Part shown: piece by piece, positions 7,634-16,115 of the stretch
Layout of the letters: each line of letters begins with the position of its first letter
Numbering within the stretch: position 1 is the first letter of the stretch
Assembly (NCBI RefSeq): GCF_016583905.1
Contig: NZ_NRRY01000047.1
Span: 1-41,960, forward strand
DNA: 41,960 bases
Direction of reading: 5' to 3'
From: Lamprobacter modestohalophilus
GTDB taxonomy: Bacteria > Pseudomonadota > Gammaproteobacteria > Chromatiales > Chromatiaceae
Program-made: the position numbers and the translations under genes
Notes under the pieces: model-generated
Databases searched by the model: none
Seen by the model: only the letters and a program-made list of their open reading frames with translations
Told to the model about the DNA's origin: nothing

Positions 7634-8583
7634 CGGTCATCCAAGGAAGGCGCATGCAGGAACGTGATCGGATCACCTGTCCACTGATGCAACGCTTCGA
7701 CGATCGCGTCGAACTCTCGGAGGCTGTAATCCAGGCCGCTGGTGACCCAAACCATCGCACCGGTCGGTCTGATTGACGGCAGGTTGGCGAAGGCGCGCGC
7801 AAGGGCTACCGTGACGTCATCGGGCGCTCGCAGATGCACCGCCGTGGTCCAAGCGCGGGAGCCGGAAGCAATTAGGGTGCAGATATCGGCCAGATCGACA
7901 CCGATCAGCGCGATCTGCTGGAACAGCAGACAGGGTAGCAAGGCGCGGACAAGGGTGGTCGTCTCCAGGCCGCCGTCGCCGGCGCGGATATCGATCACCG
8001 TCAGTGCCAGCTCGCTCCGCCAAGAGGGATCGAAGCCCGCGTCTTCGGCCTCGAGCACCAATGCCGCCTTCAGATCGATGTCTGCCTCCTGAAGGTATCG
8101 CGCCCAGACGTGCGCATCCTCAAGCGCGGCCGGATCATCGGGATCGATCAGTAGCACCACGGCGGCGGTCTTTTGGAGACGTTGGGCCAGCCAGTTCGGC
8201 GCCTGCTGGTGTCGCTGGTTACCGGTGCGGTAGAGGCCGGCGTCGAGCGGGAGGTTGCCGGCGGTGTGGATGGCATCGAGTACATACTCGGCGCGCGCTC
8301 CCAATCCAATCAGCAGCGGATAGCAATGGTAGTCACCCAGTTCCCACGCAAGACCGAACTCGACAGCGTCGTCGCTACGCTCGGCCGCTGAGGCTGCCAT
8401 GGACGCCTGCAGGGTGTGCTGCTCGGCTCCGACCTCGGCCAAGACCTCGGGTAATCGCTCAACAACAGGCGTGAGCGTTTGCACGGAGGCATTCGAGTTG
8501 CTGACCTTTGCGAGGGCCAGCTGCTCGCCAAGCCCGAGTACGCCGGCGGCGCCGATGGATTGGATAAAGGTGCGTCGTTTCAT
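7585..8583 (-). CDS. Degenerate FtsZ/tubulin-like protein with Tat signal
   Basis: A 332-residue paralogue of the gene at 449. The N-terminus KRRTFIQSIGAAGVLGLGEQLALA has a good twin-arginine motif (RRTFIQ) and a hydrophobic core. The middle has LLIGLGARAEYVLDAIHTAG, like the FtsZ nucleotide-binding strand and helix. The C-terminal third shows GVDLADICTLIASGSRAW and VTSGLDYSLREFDAIVEAL, matching the FtsZ C-domain pattern closely. The GGGTGTG tubulin signature is missing; VVLLIDPDDPAALED occupies that place, as DPSDP does in the paralogue. An exported, non-GTPase FtsZ relative would be very unusual. It is the last gene of the minus-strand cluster 12146-7585, 80 bases after the gene at 8664. 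Confidence 0.65.
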   Translation of the reverse strand: MKRRTFIQSIGAAGVLGLGEQLALAKVSNSNASVQTLTPVVERLPEVLAEVGAEQHTLQASMAASAAERSDDAVEFGLAWELGDYHCYPLLIGLGARAEYVLDAIHTAGNLPLDAGLYRTGNQRHQQAPNWLAQRLQKTAAVVLLIDPDDPAALEDAHVWARYLQEADIDLKAALVLEAEDAGFDPSWRSELALTVIDIRAGDGGLETTTLVRALLPCLLFQQIALIGVDLADICTLIASGSRAWTTAVHLRAPDDVTVALARAFANLPSIRPTGAMVWVTSGLDYSLREFDAIVEALHQWTGDPITFLHAPSLDDRYADGERLLSLTLFSD

Positions 8584-8663
8584 CGTTTAGGTGATTCCTC
8601 GCCCGTGCATGTTGGGGCAACACGAGTTGGCTCTTGCGCCCGGGAGTCGCCCCGGCATTTGGC

Positions 8664-9152
8664 TCAACGCAGGTTGTAGAGGTACAGCAGCGCCGCCCAT
8701 CCGCTCGGCATCAAGCAGGGCGGGTACTCCAATTCGCGGCCATACTTGACGGCCATCTCCAGAAAATAGTGAGCGTGAAAATACGCCTCCAGCATGTGAC
8801 GCGTCGCTTTGGCCCGACGTTCGGGCTGTCTTCGTTCAGGCTCGAGCCCTGTGCCTTGTTGGAGGATTTCAACGAACTCTGGATTCAATGGGCGATCCGG
8901 CATCTGCTGCTGCAAGAGCGGGGCTATTTCCTCGGTGAGGCTCTGTATCATGTAGACCTTGCGGCTCCCATGATAAAAACGGTAGATGCAGTCCTCCGCC
9001 TCAGGAGGCCCCTCGTCACACTTGGCGAGCATTTTCGACAGTGCGGCCTGATTGCGCTTGAGTGCGTTGAGCAGCGCCTGGGCCTCCGGTCGTTCATCAT
9101 GCCGTGCAACGAGCTGCTCCAGATCTGCCATACCGGATGTTGATTCGGACAT
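8664..9152 (-). CDS. Hypothetical protein
   Basis: A 162-residue protein. The ATG at 9152 has GGAG upstream, and a regulon promoter lies about 140 bases further out. The first 50 residues are helical and charged; the rest holds conserved-looking segments such as YRFYHGSRKVYMIQ and AYFHAHYFLEMAVKYGRELEYPP. No catalytic motif, signal or membrane helix is seen. It lies in the minus-strand cluster between the unknown gene at 9348 and the FtsZ-like gene at 7585, and probably has its own promoter at 9292-9324. Family unknown to me. Confidence 0.7.
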   Translation of the reverse strand: MSESTSGMADLEQLVARHDERPEAQALLNALKRNQAALSKMLAKCDEGPPEAEDCIYRFYHGSRKVYMIQSLTEEIAPLLQQQMPDRPLNPEFVEILQQGTGLEPERRQPERRAKATRHMLEAYFHAHYFLEMAVKYGRELEYPPCLMPSGWAALLYLYNLR

Positions 9153-9291
9153 GAGGTGGTCTCCTATCAGTGAGGTCAGCATCGCCCAAGGTTTCACCCG
9201 CGGGTGAGTTGCCGCGGATGGCCGGTCGCGTTGCAGCGTTGATGGGCGGTTGGCCGCCCGCGTCAGCTGACTGAACCTTCTGCAGCCACTA

Positions 9292-9324
9292 TTAATAGCA
9301 TTCTAGTGCGACATCTTGTGTCGT
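9292..9324 (-). promoter_or_regulatory. Regulon operator/promoter, site 4
   Basis: Read on the minus strand: ACGACA-CAAGA-TGTCGC, ten bases ending in TGC, then TATTAA. The palindrome is at 9308-9324 and the -10 at 9292-9297. It lies between the genes at 9348 and 9152 and would drive the downstream pair (9152, 8583) independently of the AAA+ promoter. Confidence 0.65.
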
Positions 9325-9347
9325 TTGATGCACGCTCGGGTTGAGCT

Positions 9348-9788
9348 TTAGCGCCCATCATCGTCCGCTACCGACAGCATCAGGCGGTAATGCGGATCGG
9401 TCGCGAAGCAGATCTGTTGCTCCTGTAATCCAAAGGACGTGCGCAGCGCCTCAGCGACGATTGGGTCCGGGCGCAGTCCCGCAGCTGAGCGTACGAACAG
9501 GGATTCATCCATGTAGACGACGAAGGTCTGCTTCAGCAGGTCGAAGATGACCCGACCGCGCGGCACCTCGTCGTACTCCAGGATGCTCAACAGGGGCCAT
9601 CTCTTGCGATGTTGAGCGACCAGCCGCGGCCACACCGAGACATGCCCCAGCGGGCTATCGAGCCGCTGACCGCGGCGCTCGGCTTGCGTCAATGGGACCG
9701 TGCAAGCCAACAGTTGATCTTTATAGAACCAGAAGATGCCGAGTGTTCCAGCCGCTGGTGTATTCAATTCAGTCGCTCGCTCGAACAT
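9348..9788 (-). CDS. Hypothetical protein
   Basis: A 146-residue protein starting at the ATG at 9788. It is alpha/beta in character, with strands such as GTLGIFWFYKDQLLACTV at the start and a FVVYMDESLF segment in the second half, and the conserved-looking phrase GHVSVWPRL. It has no signal peptide and no motif I can assign. It follows the tandem AAA+ gene by 108 bases on the same strand and is probably cotranscribed with it. Confidence 0.7.
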   Translation of the reverse strand: MFERATELNTPAAGTLGIFWFYKDQLLACTVPLTQAERRGQRLDSPLGHVSVWPRLVAQHRKRWPLLSILEYDEVPRGRVIFDLLKQTFVVYMDESLFVRSAAGLRPDPIVAEALRTSFGLQEQQICFATDPHYRLMLSVADDDGR

Positions 9789-9896
9789 TCGCGTGGTCTA
9801 CCTCGTCGCCTTTAGACCCAAGAAGCTTGCCCGACGCGAGCCAAGAAGACCCAGGGTTGATGAGCCCGTCGCGGCTCATGTTGCAGATGGCATGAG

Positions 9897-12146
9897 CTAG
9901 GCCGCCTCGACCTGTCCCGCACCCTTCAACCGACACTCCACCACCAATCGTCGGAGGAACTGCTCTGGGCCGAGATCTTCAGCCAGCAACGCCCGCTGGC
10001 GGCAGACCGTCGCCACATCGCCGGCCGTCAGCGACTCCAACGCATCCAGATGCCGCGCGATTAGGGCCGGCACCTCGGTCTCAGTATCCCCGAACACCTC
10101 GCGCGCGAACAACGCCCGCCGCTGCTGGCGATTGAGCGGCCGAAACTGTAGCTTGATCTCGAAGCGCCGCAGTGCCGCTTGATCCAGGCTCGGCATGCGA
10201 TTGGTTGCGGCAATGAAGATGCCGGGGTAGCGCTCCATCTGCTGCAGCAGCTCGTTGACCTGAGTCCGCTCCCAACTGTGGCGTGCCTGACTGCGATCGG
10301 TGAGGAAGCTATCGACCTCATCGAGCAGCAGTACGCTCTGCACCGGATCAGCATCCTGGAACAGCCGTGCCAGGTTCTGCTCGGTCTCCCCGACATAGGC
10401 TGAGACCAGCTCGGAGGCCTGCCGCACGATCAACTCGCGATCCAGGGCCTCGGCGAGCACCTCCGCGAACTGGGTCTTGCCGGTTCCGGGCGGGCCGTAG
10501 AAGCAGAGGTTGCCTTGACCGCTTCGCTCGAGCGCCTGCAACAGCTGAGCCGGACTCAGCTCGCCCTCCAGGTTCAGGAACGTCGGATCGAAGCGGGTTG
10601 CGGGAGTGCGCCGACGCGCGACCGGCGCGCCCTGCAAGAGTCTGCGCTGCGCCGAGATCCCGGCGCGGGTCACTGCATCCGGATCGGCAGCGGTGCGCAG
10701 CGTCACCAAGCGTCGCGCCGCACCGAACTGCGCCGGGGTCAGCGCCGCATCGGCCGCGAGATCATCCAACAGCTGCGGCGACACGCCGAGGTGGCCCAAC
10801 TGCCGTTCGGCCATCTGCCGACGCACCGAGCGCGGCGGCGAGCGAAACCCCAGCGGCAGCAAGAACCGACGCAGGAAGGCTGGGTCCATCGCCTCGGCAT
10901 CATTGGTGATCCAGATCGCCGGCACCGCATTCTCCTCCAGGATGCGGTTCATCCAGCCCTTCTGCTGGCCGGTGCGCTGTCCGCGCAACAACGCGAGCAG
11001 GTTGTCGCTGGACTCGAACGCATCCTCGACCTCATCGAACAGCAACAGCGCATCGGGTCGCCGTTCGAGCAGGCGCTGAGCCAGTAGGTAGGCCGACAGC
11101 CGTCCGCGGCGATTGAGGCCATCACCGTCCTCATCGCTGCTGCGCACCTGATAGAGCGCCAAGCCTTGATCCGCAGCCAGTGCCCGGGCGAACTCGGTCT
11201 TGCCGGTCCCGGGCGGGCCGTAGAGCAGGGCGTTGACCCCCTGGCTTCGGGTCGCCAAGGCTTGCGCCAGGGTCTCTGAGATCGCACCACTCTCGCTCGC
11301 CAGATGCGGAAAATCGGCCAGCGTCCAGTCGGCGGCCGGCGCCGGCTCGATCAGCAGCGCGAGCAACGCCTCGCGGCTGGTGGGCGCCGCGTCCAGCACC
11401 GACTTCAGCAGGTCACTCGCGGTGAGGAAATCTTCCAGATCGGCCTCTGGCTCGTAATCCAGTAATCCCAGCCGACGCAAGGGCGCGTTGGTCTTGAGGG
11501 CCTCGGCCAGTGTTGGCTCGGGGATCGCGAGCAAGCGACTCAGTCGGGAGCGGTTGATCAGGCTGGTCGCGCGTGCGGAGCAGCGCAGCAGCGTCCGCAG
11601 CGGCTCGGAGCGCGCATGGTGATCGAGATAATCGAGCAGCTGCGCCTCGATCGCATTCAGGCCCAACACCTCGGCGAGGAGCTGCACAGTCGGGCTGACC
11701 GGCGCCGTGCCGTCGGCGCTTCGCAGGCGGGCCTGGAGCGCGGTGGTGCGCTTCGCGAACAGGCTGCGCAGGAGTCGGTGACCATCCGTATCGTCGAGCT
11801 CGAGCGTGTCGGCGGCGAGGGCATCGGCGGTGAAGGCCGCAAGCGTCTCGGGCTCGAGGTCGTCTTCATGTGCGGCGGCCCAGTTGGCCAGCGCTTGCGG
11901 CTCGAGCAGCGGCAGTAGCAGACTCAGCAGGGCGGCGCTCTCGACGCGGCGTGAGAATCCACTGCGATCCGCACCGAGCAGGGCGCGCAGTTCGACAGCC
12001 AGGCGCGCCAGTCGTCGTGGTGCGGCGGGGATGTCCGCGAAATCGGCGCGCCAGAAGGTCAGGCGGCCAGCGCCTTGTGCTGCCGACTGTGGGCGCGCGG
12101 ATGCGGTTGAGGAGGATGGGCGTTGGACTCGGGTGCGGCTCGGCAT
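9897..12146 (-). CDS. Tandem AAA+ ATPase (copy 1)
   Basis: A 749-residue protein with two AAA+ modules. Module 1 has Walker A GPPGTGKT (Lys316) and Walker B LLLFDEVEDAF; module 2 has GPPGTGKT (Lys557), Walker B LLLDEVDSFL, a sensor-1 ATN and an arginine-rich end. The N-terminal 280 residues are helical and have no recognisable enzyme domain. The ATG at 12146 is chosen because GGAGA precedes it and the regulon promoter lies just upstream; the frame stays open further but would run back through the divergent gene. A paralogue at 24221 has both Walker lysines at exactly the same residue numbers. Such machines remodel or unfold proteins or nucleic-acid complexes; the substrate is unknown. It heads the minus-strand cluster that ends with an FtsZ-like gene. 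Confidence 0.88.
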   Translation of the reverse strand: MPSRTRVQRPSSSTASARPQSAAQGAGRLTFWRADFADIPAAPRRLARLAVELRALLGADRSGFSRRVESAALLSLLLPLLEPQALANWAAAHEDDLEPETLAAFTADALAADTLELDDTDGHRLLRSLFAKRTTALQARLRSADGTAPVSPTVQLLAEVLGLNAIEAQLLDYLDHHARSEPLRTLLRCSARATSLINRSRLSRLLAIPEPTLAEALKTNAPLRRLGLLDYEPEADLEDFLTASDLLKSVLDAAPTSREALLALLIEPAPAADWTLADFPHLASESGAISETLAQALATRSQGVNALLYGPPGTGKTEFARALAADQGLALYQVRSSDEDGDGLNRRGRLSAYLLAQRLLERRPDALLLFDEVEDAFESSDNLLALLRGQRTGQQKGWMNRILEENAVPAIWITNDAEAMDPAFLRRFLLPLGFRSPPRSVRRQMAERQLGHLGVSPQLLDDLAADAALTPAQFGAARRLVTLRTAADPDAVTRAGISAQRRLLQGAPVARRRTPATRFDPTFLNLEGELSPAQLLQALERSGQGNLCFYGPPGTGKTQFAEVLAEALDRELIVRQASELVSAYVGETEQNLARLFQDADPVQSVLLLDEVDSFLTDRSQARHSWERTQVNELLQQMERYPGIFIAATNRMPSLDQAALRRFEIKLQFRPLNRQQRRALFAREVFGDTETEVPALIARHLDALESLTAGDVATVCRQRALLAEDLGPEQFLRRLVVECRLKGAGQVEAA

Positions 12147-12173
12147 GGTTCGTCTCCGTGGTGTGTTACGGCG

Positions 12174-12223
12174 ATTGAACCAAAGCCGTGCGACAGGAGG
12201 TGTCTGACAAGCTGCGGTAGACT
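12174..12223. promoter_or_regulatory. Regulon operator, site 5, divergent promoters
   Basis: GCGACA-GGAGG-TGTCTG (12190-12206) lies between the AAA+ gene (minus) and the FtsZ-C gene (plus). To the left, the better half TGTCGC is followed by ten bases ending in TGG and TTCAAT (12174-12179). To the right, TGTCTG is followed by eleven bases and TAGACT (12218-12223). One operator may therefore control both genes. Confidence 0.6.
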
Positions 12224-12246
12224 CTGATCTGCGAACCGGCTGGGTG

Positions 12247-12633
12247 ATGACTTCAGGCGTCGGTCTCTCTGAGACGGCGACAGCGCTCATCAACTGCGCC
12301 GCCGAGCGCGGCGAGCGCCTGCTTGGGGCAAACGTGCATATTCCGTGCGTTCGTGGCCCTATTGTCGATCCGATTGCGCTCGCCGCCGCTGGGCCTGTCG
12401 AGCAGGCGCAGGTGGCGATGGTCTGGCTAGCGTGCGGACTTGATTTCCAGATCGCTGAATACGACGCGATGTATAAAGCGCTCGAAGACCTTAAGCTGGA
12501 TGCTACCCGCATGGTTGGAATGGGGATCAGTCCGCGGATGACGGAAGGTAGTAAGGAATCTGGTGTTGCTGTATGGCTCGCCGCCGCGGCAGGGAGGACC
12601 ATCACCGCGGCAGGCTGCGGCGCGCTCGGCTAA
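12247..12633 (+). CDS. FtsZ C-domain-like small protein
   Basis: A 128-residue protein with no signal sequence and no nucleotide-binding part. It begins with GVGLSETATALINCAAERG, which aligns by eye with the start of the FtsZ C-domain, and continues with AQVAMVWLACGLDFQIAEYDAMYKAL, matching TAGFDLRLDEFETV and the segments of the two larger FtsZ-like proteins. It could be a genuine stand-alone C-domain or the surviving half of a larger gene; the dedicated promoter upstream and intact frame favour a working gene. It starts at ATG 12247, though the ribosome binding site is weak. It is divergent from the tandem AAA+ gene and 44 bases ahead of umuD. Confidence 0.55.
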   Translation: MTSGVGLSETATALINCAAERGERLLGANVHIPCVRGPIVDPIALAAAGPVEQAQVAMVWLACGLDFQIAEYDAMYKALEDLKLDATRMVGMGISPRMTEGSKESGVAVWLAAAAGRTITAAGCGALG

Positions 12634-12676
12634 ACTGTCTTTTCACACCCTCACTACGCCGACCTTGAGCCAACCC

Positions 12677-13216
12677 ATGCCTGAGCGTGTCATCCGGTCT
12701 CATCCTGCACGTCCCGAGCCAGGCTTAGGCTTCAGTGTCGGTCGCGCGCACGGTGGCGTGTTGTCCACGCCACCGGTTGCGACCACCGCAGAACCCCTCG
12801 GCGTCCTGTCTGGCCTCGCCACACGCAGCCATCGACCACTGCCCCGGTTGCGCTGGCCGGTGCAGGCGGGCTTTCCCTCGCCGGCCGAGGACGACCAAGA
12901 CGCGGCGATCGATCTCAACGAGCTGCTGGCACCGCATCCGGAGGCCTGCTTCCTGCTGCGGGTGCGTGGCTGCTCGATGGTGGACGCCGGTATCGACGAC
13001 GGCGACCTGCTGCTGGTGGACCGCGCACTCGAGCCCAGCCATGGGCGCATCGTCATCGCGGTGGTGGACGGCGAGTTCACCGTCAAACGCCTGCACCGCC
13101 AAGCGCAGGTGGTGCGGCTGGAGGCCGCGCATGCGCAGTATCCGGCCATCGAGCTCAAGGACGGTCAGGAGCTGCAGGTCTGGGGTGTGGTCACGCGTGT
13201 GATCAAGAGCGTCTGA
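12677..13216 (+). CDS. umuD: UmuD-type self-cleaving SOS protein
   Basis: A 179-residue LexA/UmuD-family S24 peptidase. The catalytic dyad is Ser100 (RGCSMVDAG) and Lys137 (FTVKRL), and a likely self-cleavage site is Ala64-Gly65 in VQAGFPSPAED, corresponding to Cys24-Gly25 of E. coli UmuD. The N-terminal arm is about 40 residues longer than in E. coli, so the true start may lie further in. It is followed after 15 bases by umuC. After RecA-stimulated cleavage the UmuD' dimer joins UmuC to form DNA polymerase V for translesion synthesis. Upstream there is only a half-matching LexA box (CTGT near 12635 without a clear ACAG partner). Confidence 0.92.
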   Translation: MPERVIRSHPARPEPGLGFSVGRAHGGVLSTPPVATTAEPLGVLSGLATRSHRPLPRLRWPVQAGFPSPAEDDQDAAIDLNELLAPHPEACFLLRVRGCSMVDAGIDDGDLLLVDRALEPSHGRIVIAVVDGEFTVKRLHRQAQVVRLEAAHAQYPAIELKDGQELQVWGVVTRVIKSV

Positions 13217-13231
13217 GCGACGGCTACCGGC

Positions 13232-14509
13232 ATGCCCGTCGCGCTGGTCGACTGCAACAGCTTCTACGCGTCCTGCGAGCAAGTGTTCCAGCCGCGGCTG
13301 CAGGGCAGGGCGGTGGTGGTGCTCTCCAACAATGACGGCTGCGTGGTGGCGCGCTCGCGTGAGGCCAAGGCGCTCGGGATCAAGATGGGCGAGCCCTGGT
13401 TCCAGGCCCGGCGACGGCTGCAGGGTCAGGCTGAGGCAGTCACAGCGTTGTCGAGCAACTACGCGCTCTACGCCGACATGAGCAATCGGGTCATGCGCAT
13501 CCTGGGTCGCTTCAGCCCGCGGCAGGAGGTCTACTCGATCGATGAGAGCTTCCTCGCGCTGGACGGATTGCCGGGGCCGCCCGCGGTCATCGGTGAGCGG
13601 ATGCGCGCCACCGTGCTGGGCTGGACCGGGCTGCCGGTCTGTGTCGGCATCGGCCCGACCAAGACCCTGGCCAAGCTGGCCAATCATCTCGCCAAGCAGC
13701 ACCTGGCCTGGGCCGGGGTCTGTGATCTCGAGGCGCTGGAGGCCGGCGAGGTCGAGCGCCTGCTCGCGCCGATCCCGGTGGGCGAGGTCTGGGGTGTCGG
13801 CGCCCGCCTGGCTCAACGGCTGGCGCGCCTGGGCATCGACACCGCGCTCGATCTGCGCCGAGCCCCGCCGGCGCAGGTGCGCCGCCACAGTTCGGTGATG
13901 CTCGAGCGCACCGCGCTGGAGCTGCGCGGCATCGCCTGCCTTGACCTCGAGATGGTGAGCCCGGATAAGCAGCAGATCCGCTGCTCCCGCACTTTCGGCG
14001 CGACGGTCTCGAGCCTCGCGGAGCTGACTGAGGCGATCACCAGCTTCACCAGCCGTGCCGCCGAGAAGCTGCGCGCCCAGCAGGGCGAGGCCGCGGCGAT
14101 CCTGGTGGAGATCCGCAGCAGTGCCTTTCGCCGTGATGCCGCACCCTATGCCGCCAGCCGGGTCGTACCGCTGGCCGCCCCGACGGCGGACACGCGCGCG
14201 CTGGTCGCCGCCGCCCGCGCCGGGCTCAACCGCATTTACAAGCCGGGACCGGCCTACGCGAAGGCCGGGGTCATCCTGCTCGATCTCAGTCGCGCCGCAG
14301 AGCGACAGCCGGACCTGTTCGCCGAGCCAACCGCGGATGCGCGCAGCCAGGCGCTAATGGCGACCCTGGATCAGATCAACCGCCGCTTCGGTCGCGGCAG
14401 CCTGACGCTGGCGAATGCGCGCCCAGCACCGCGCTGGCGCCGACGCGAGCAGTTCCGCTCGCCGCGCTACACCACGCGCCTCGACGAGCTGCCGGTGGCG
14501 CACTGCTGA
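13232..14509 (+). CDS. umuC: UmuC, Y-family DNA polymerase V catalytic subunit
   Basis: A 425-residue Y-family polymerase of full family length (E. coli 422). The first metal-binding Asp is in [16 protein letters not shown] at the N-terminus, and the second acidic pair is in [10 protein letters not shown] near residue 105. A helix-hairpin-helix follows ([17 protein letters not shown]), then the little-finger region ([12 protein letters not shown]), and a UmuC-specific C-terminal tail ending [12 protein letters not shown]. It is cotranscribed with umuD. It inserts nucleotides opposite lesions at high error rate when RecA and UmuD' are present. There are no disruptions. Nothing links it to the palindrome regulon directly. 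Confidence 0.95.
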   Translation: MPVALVDCNSFYASCEQVFQPRLQGRAVVVLSNNDGCVVARSREAKALGIKMGEPWFQARRRLQGQAEAVTALSSNYALYADMSNRVMRILGRFSPRQEVYSIDESFLALDGLPGPPAVIGERMRATVLGWTGLPVCVGIGPTKTLAKLANHLAKQHLAWAGVCDLEALEAGEVERLLAPIPVGEVWGVGARLAQRLARLGIDTALDLRRAPPAQVRRHSSVMLERTALELRGIACLDLEMVSPDKQQIRCSRTFGATVSSLAELTEAITSFTSRAAEKLRAQQGEAAAILVEIRSSAFRRDAAPYAASRVVPLAAPTADTRALVAAARAGLNRIYKPGPAYAKAGVILLDLSRAAERQPDLFAEPTADARSQALMATLDQINRRFGRGSLTLANARPAPRWRRREQFRSPRYTTRLDELPVAHC

Positions 14510-14619
14510 GGCGGAAACGACCGGCGCGTGGCATCATAGGCCGTTCATCAGACGAGGGTACCCAAAGCAGCGCACGGCGCCTCGACCAGACCCGCCGCAC
14601 CCGACCCGTGAGCCACGGC

Positions 14620-14628
14620 TGCTATGCT
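14620..14628 (+). promoter_or_regulatory. Extended -10 promoter, possibly leaderless
   Basis: TGC-TATGCT is a near-consensus extended -10 element that ends six bases before the ATG at 14635, so transcription would start at or beside the start codon. No palindrome lies upstream, unlike the regulon promoters. Confidence 0.4.
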
Positions 14629-14634
14629 GAGCGG

Positions 14635-15009
14635 ATGAGCAAGTCCGAACACCCTAACAACCGCCCCCTCCGCTATCCAAAGGCGCGTCTGTCACCGGCG
14701 AAAGAGGATCGGCTGCTGATCGAGATCGCGCGCGCCGAGGTCGAGGCCGGCGACATCGCCCCGGTGCTGCAGCAGCTCGAGTTAATGACCGAGACTCGCG
14801 AACTGGCCGAGCGCTGGGAAGGCCGGGGCGCGGTGGTCTTCACCGGCTGGGACGCTGATCCGCGCGAGGTCGTCGAGATTCCTGAGGTCCGGCGCTACTT
14901 CGCCAGCCTCACCGAGGCCTGGCCCTATTGGCTGCACTTCATCGAGAAGGTCGGCGACCTGATCCTGATCGCACCCCAGGCGACCGCCGCTCAAGCACCT
15001 AGATCCTGA
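14635..15009 (+). CDS. Hypothetical protein
   Basis: A 124-residue protein after umuC. It has a charged helical first half (SPAKEDRLLIEIARAEVEAGDIAPVLQQLEL) and an aromatic second half (EVRRYFASLTEAWPYWLHFIEKVGDLILIA). An upstream GTG at 14608 is possible, but the ATG at 14635 is preferred because it would follow the promoter-like element directly. No family is recognised. It is convergent with the metallo-beta-lactamase gene. Confidence 0.6.
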   Translation: MSKSEHPNNRPLRYPKARLSPAKEDRLLIEIARAEVEAGDIAPVLQQLELMTETRELAERWEGRGAVVFTGWDADPREVVEIPEVRRYFASLTEAWPYWLHFIEKVGDLILIAPQATAAQAPRS

Positions 15010-15053
15010 TTGGGTCATTGGGGCGAAGGGCGGGCGCAAGGCCCGCACTGTGT

Positions 15054-16013
15054 TCAGAAGGCGTCGGCCTCCACTTCCAGATAGGCCAGGGAAATATGCT
15101 TGCCGAGTTCCTCGTCAAAGCCGGCCCAGTCCTGGTAGGCGGTTAGACGTTCGGCGATGGGGTTCTTCATCTCGAAGTCACTCATCCCCTCATCGAATAG
15201 CTCAGCCACCGCCTGACGGAGGGTCGCGACGTAGACGAGATTCTCCTCAATGATCTCGGGGCCGCCGGTCGGGCCATGGCCCGGTACCACGACCTCGACC
15301 GAAAGCGCCTTGGCGCGCTCCAGCGTGTCGATGAGGCCTGCGAAGGAGGCGTCGTCCAGGCGCACGATGCGCTGGTTGTTGGCGTTGTCGGCGGCAAACA
15401 GCACAGCGCGCTCGGGGATCTCGATCATCAGGTCATTGTTGGTATGCGCCTGACCCCAATGGTGGATACGATAGGTGAGCCCACCAAGCTGGAGCTCAGT
15501 GTCGCCGCCCACGGCTTGGGTGGGTCCGACCGCCTCAGTGCCGGCGGTTGCGCCCTCGGTGGCTCTCAGCATGAGGTCCAGCCATTGCTCGCCGGCGCCG
15601 TCCTCAATGGCCTCGATCATGTTGGGATGGGCATAGATCGGAACATCGGGATAAGCGGCCCGGATCGCCTGGTTGCCCAGCCAATGGTCGCCGTGAACGT
15701 GCGTGTTGAGCACCGCGATGATCGGCGAATCGGTCGTCTTGCGCAGCGCGCGTAAGACCATCTCGCCGCTCTGGACGCTCGCGCCTGGGTCGATCACGAC
15801 CACGCCGGCATCGGTGACCACCCAACCCGGGTTGTTCATGAAGCCCTGATTCTCTGGGGACGGATAGGCGATGGGGCCTTGGATCACGAAGACGCCTGCA
15901 GCGACCTCTTGAAACGGATAGTCGGGCACGGGCGGTCCGCGTTCGGCGGCAATGGACAGGCTGGCAAGGGCGAGCAAGGCGAGCGCAAGCAGGCCGAATG
16001 GTCTTAGCTTCAT
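15054..16013 (-). CDS. Exported metallo-beta-lactamase-fold hydrolase (SoxH-like)
   Basis: A 319-residue protein with a cleavable Sec signal (about 22 residues ending SIAA). The zinc motif is complete: His105, His107, Asp109 and His110 in NTHVHGDHW, a third His in HHWGQAHTNND, the bridging Asp in LFAADN and a final His in VVPGHGP. It belongs to the periplasmic hydrolase group that includes SoxH and quinoprotein-relay zinc hydrolases, common in sulfur-oxidising and methylotrophic bacteria; the substrate is not known. It stands alone, and no regulon palindrome was seen upstream. This gene is part of the argument for a sulfur-bacterium host, but the evidence is weak. Confidence 0.88.
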   Translation of the reverse strand: MKLRPFGLLALALLALASLSIAAERGPPVPDYPFQEVAAGVFVIQGPIAYPSPENQGFMNNPGWVVTDAGVVVIDPGASVQSGEMVLRALRKTTDSPIIAVLNTHVHGDHWLGNQAIRAAYPDVPIYAHPNMIEAIEDGAGEQWLDLMLRATEGATAGTEAVGPTQAVGGDTELQLGGLTYRIHHWGQAHTNNDLMIEIPERAVLFAADNANNQRIVRLDDASFAGLIDTLERAKALSVEVVVPGHGPTGGPEIIEENLVYVATLRQAVAELFDEGMSDFEMKNPIAERLTAYQDWAGFDEELGKHISLAYLEVEADAF

Positions 16014-16115
16014 CGGGTCGGCTCCAATGGGTGAGATAGTGAATCTGGCACTCTAAAGTGGTGCTTCTCTGTACGGTGCCAGAGGATGCCCGCCGATGCT
16101 AGATGAATCGCGTCC

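Noticed and set aside
12147-12605. N-terminal extension of the first AAA+ protein to 902 residues
   Set aside because: The extra 153 residues are Ser/Ala-rich, antisense to the FtsZ-C gene, and run through the divergent operator; the paralogue starts at the position equivalent to 12146.
12630-12655. LexA (SOS) box before umuD
   Set aside because: Only the CTGT half is present; the expected ACAG half at the right spacing is missing, so I do not report it as a site.
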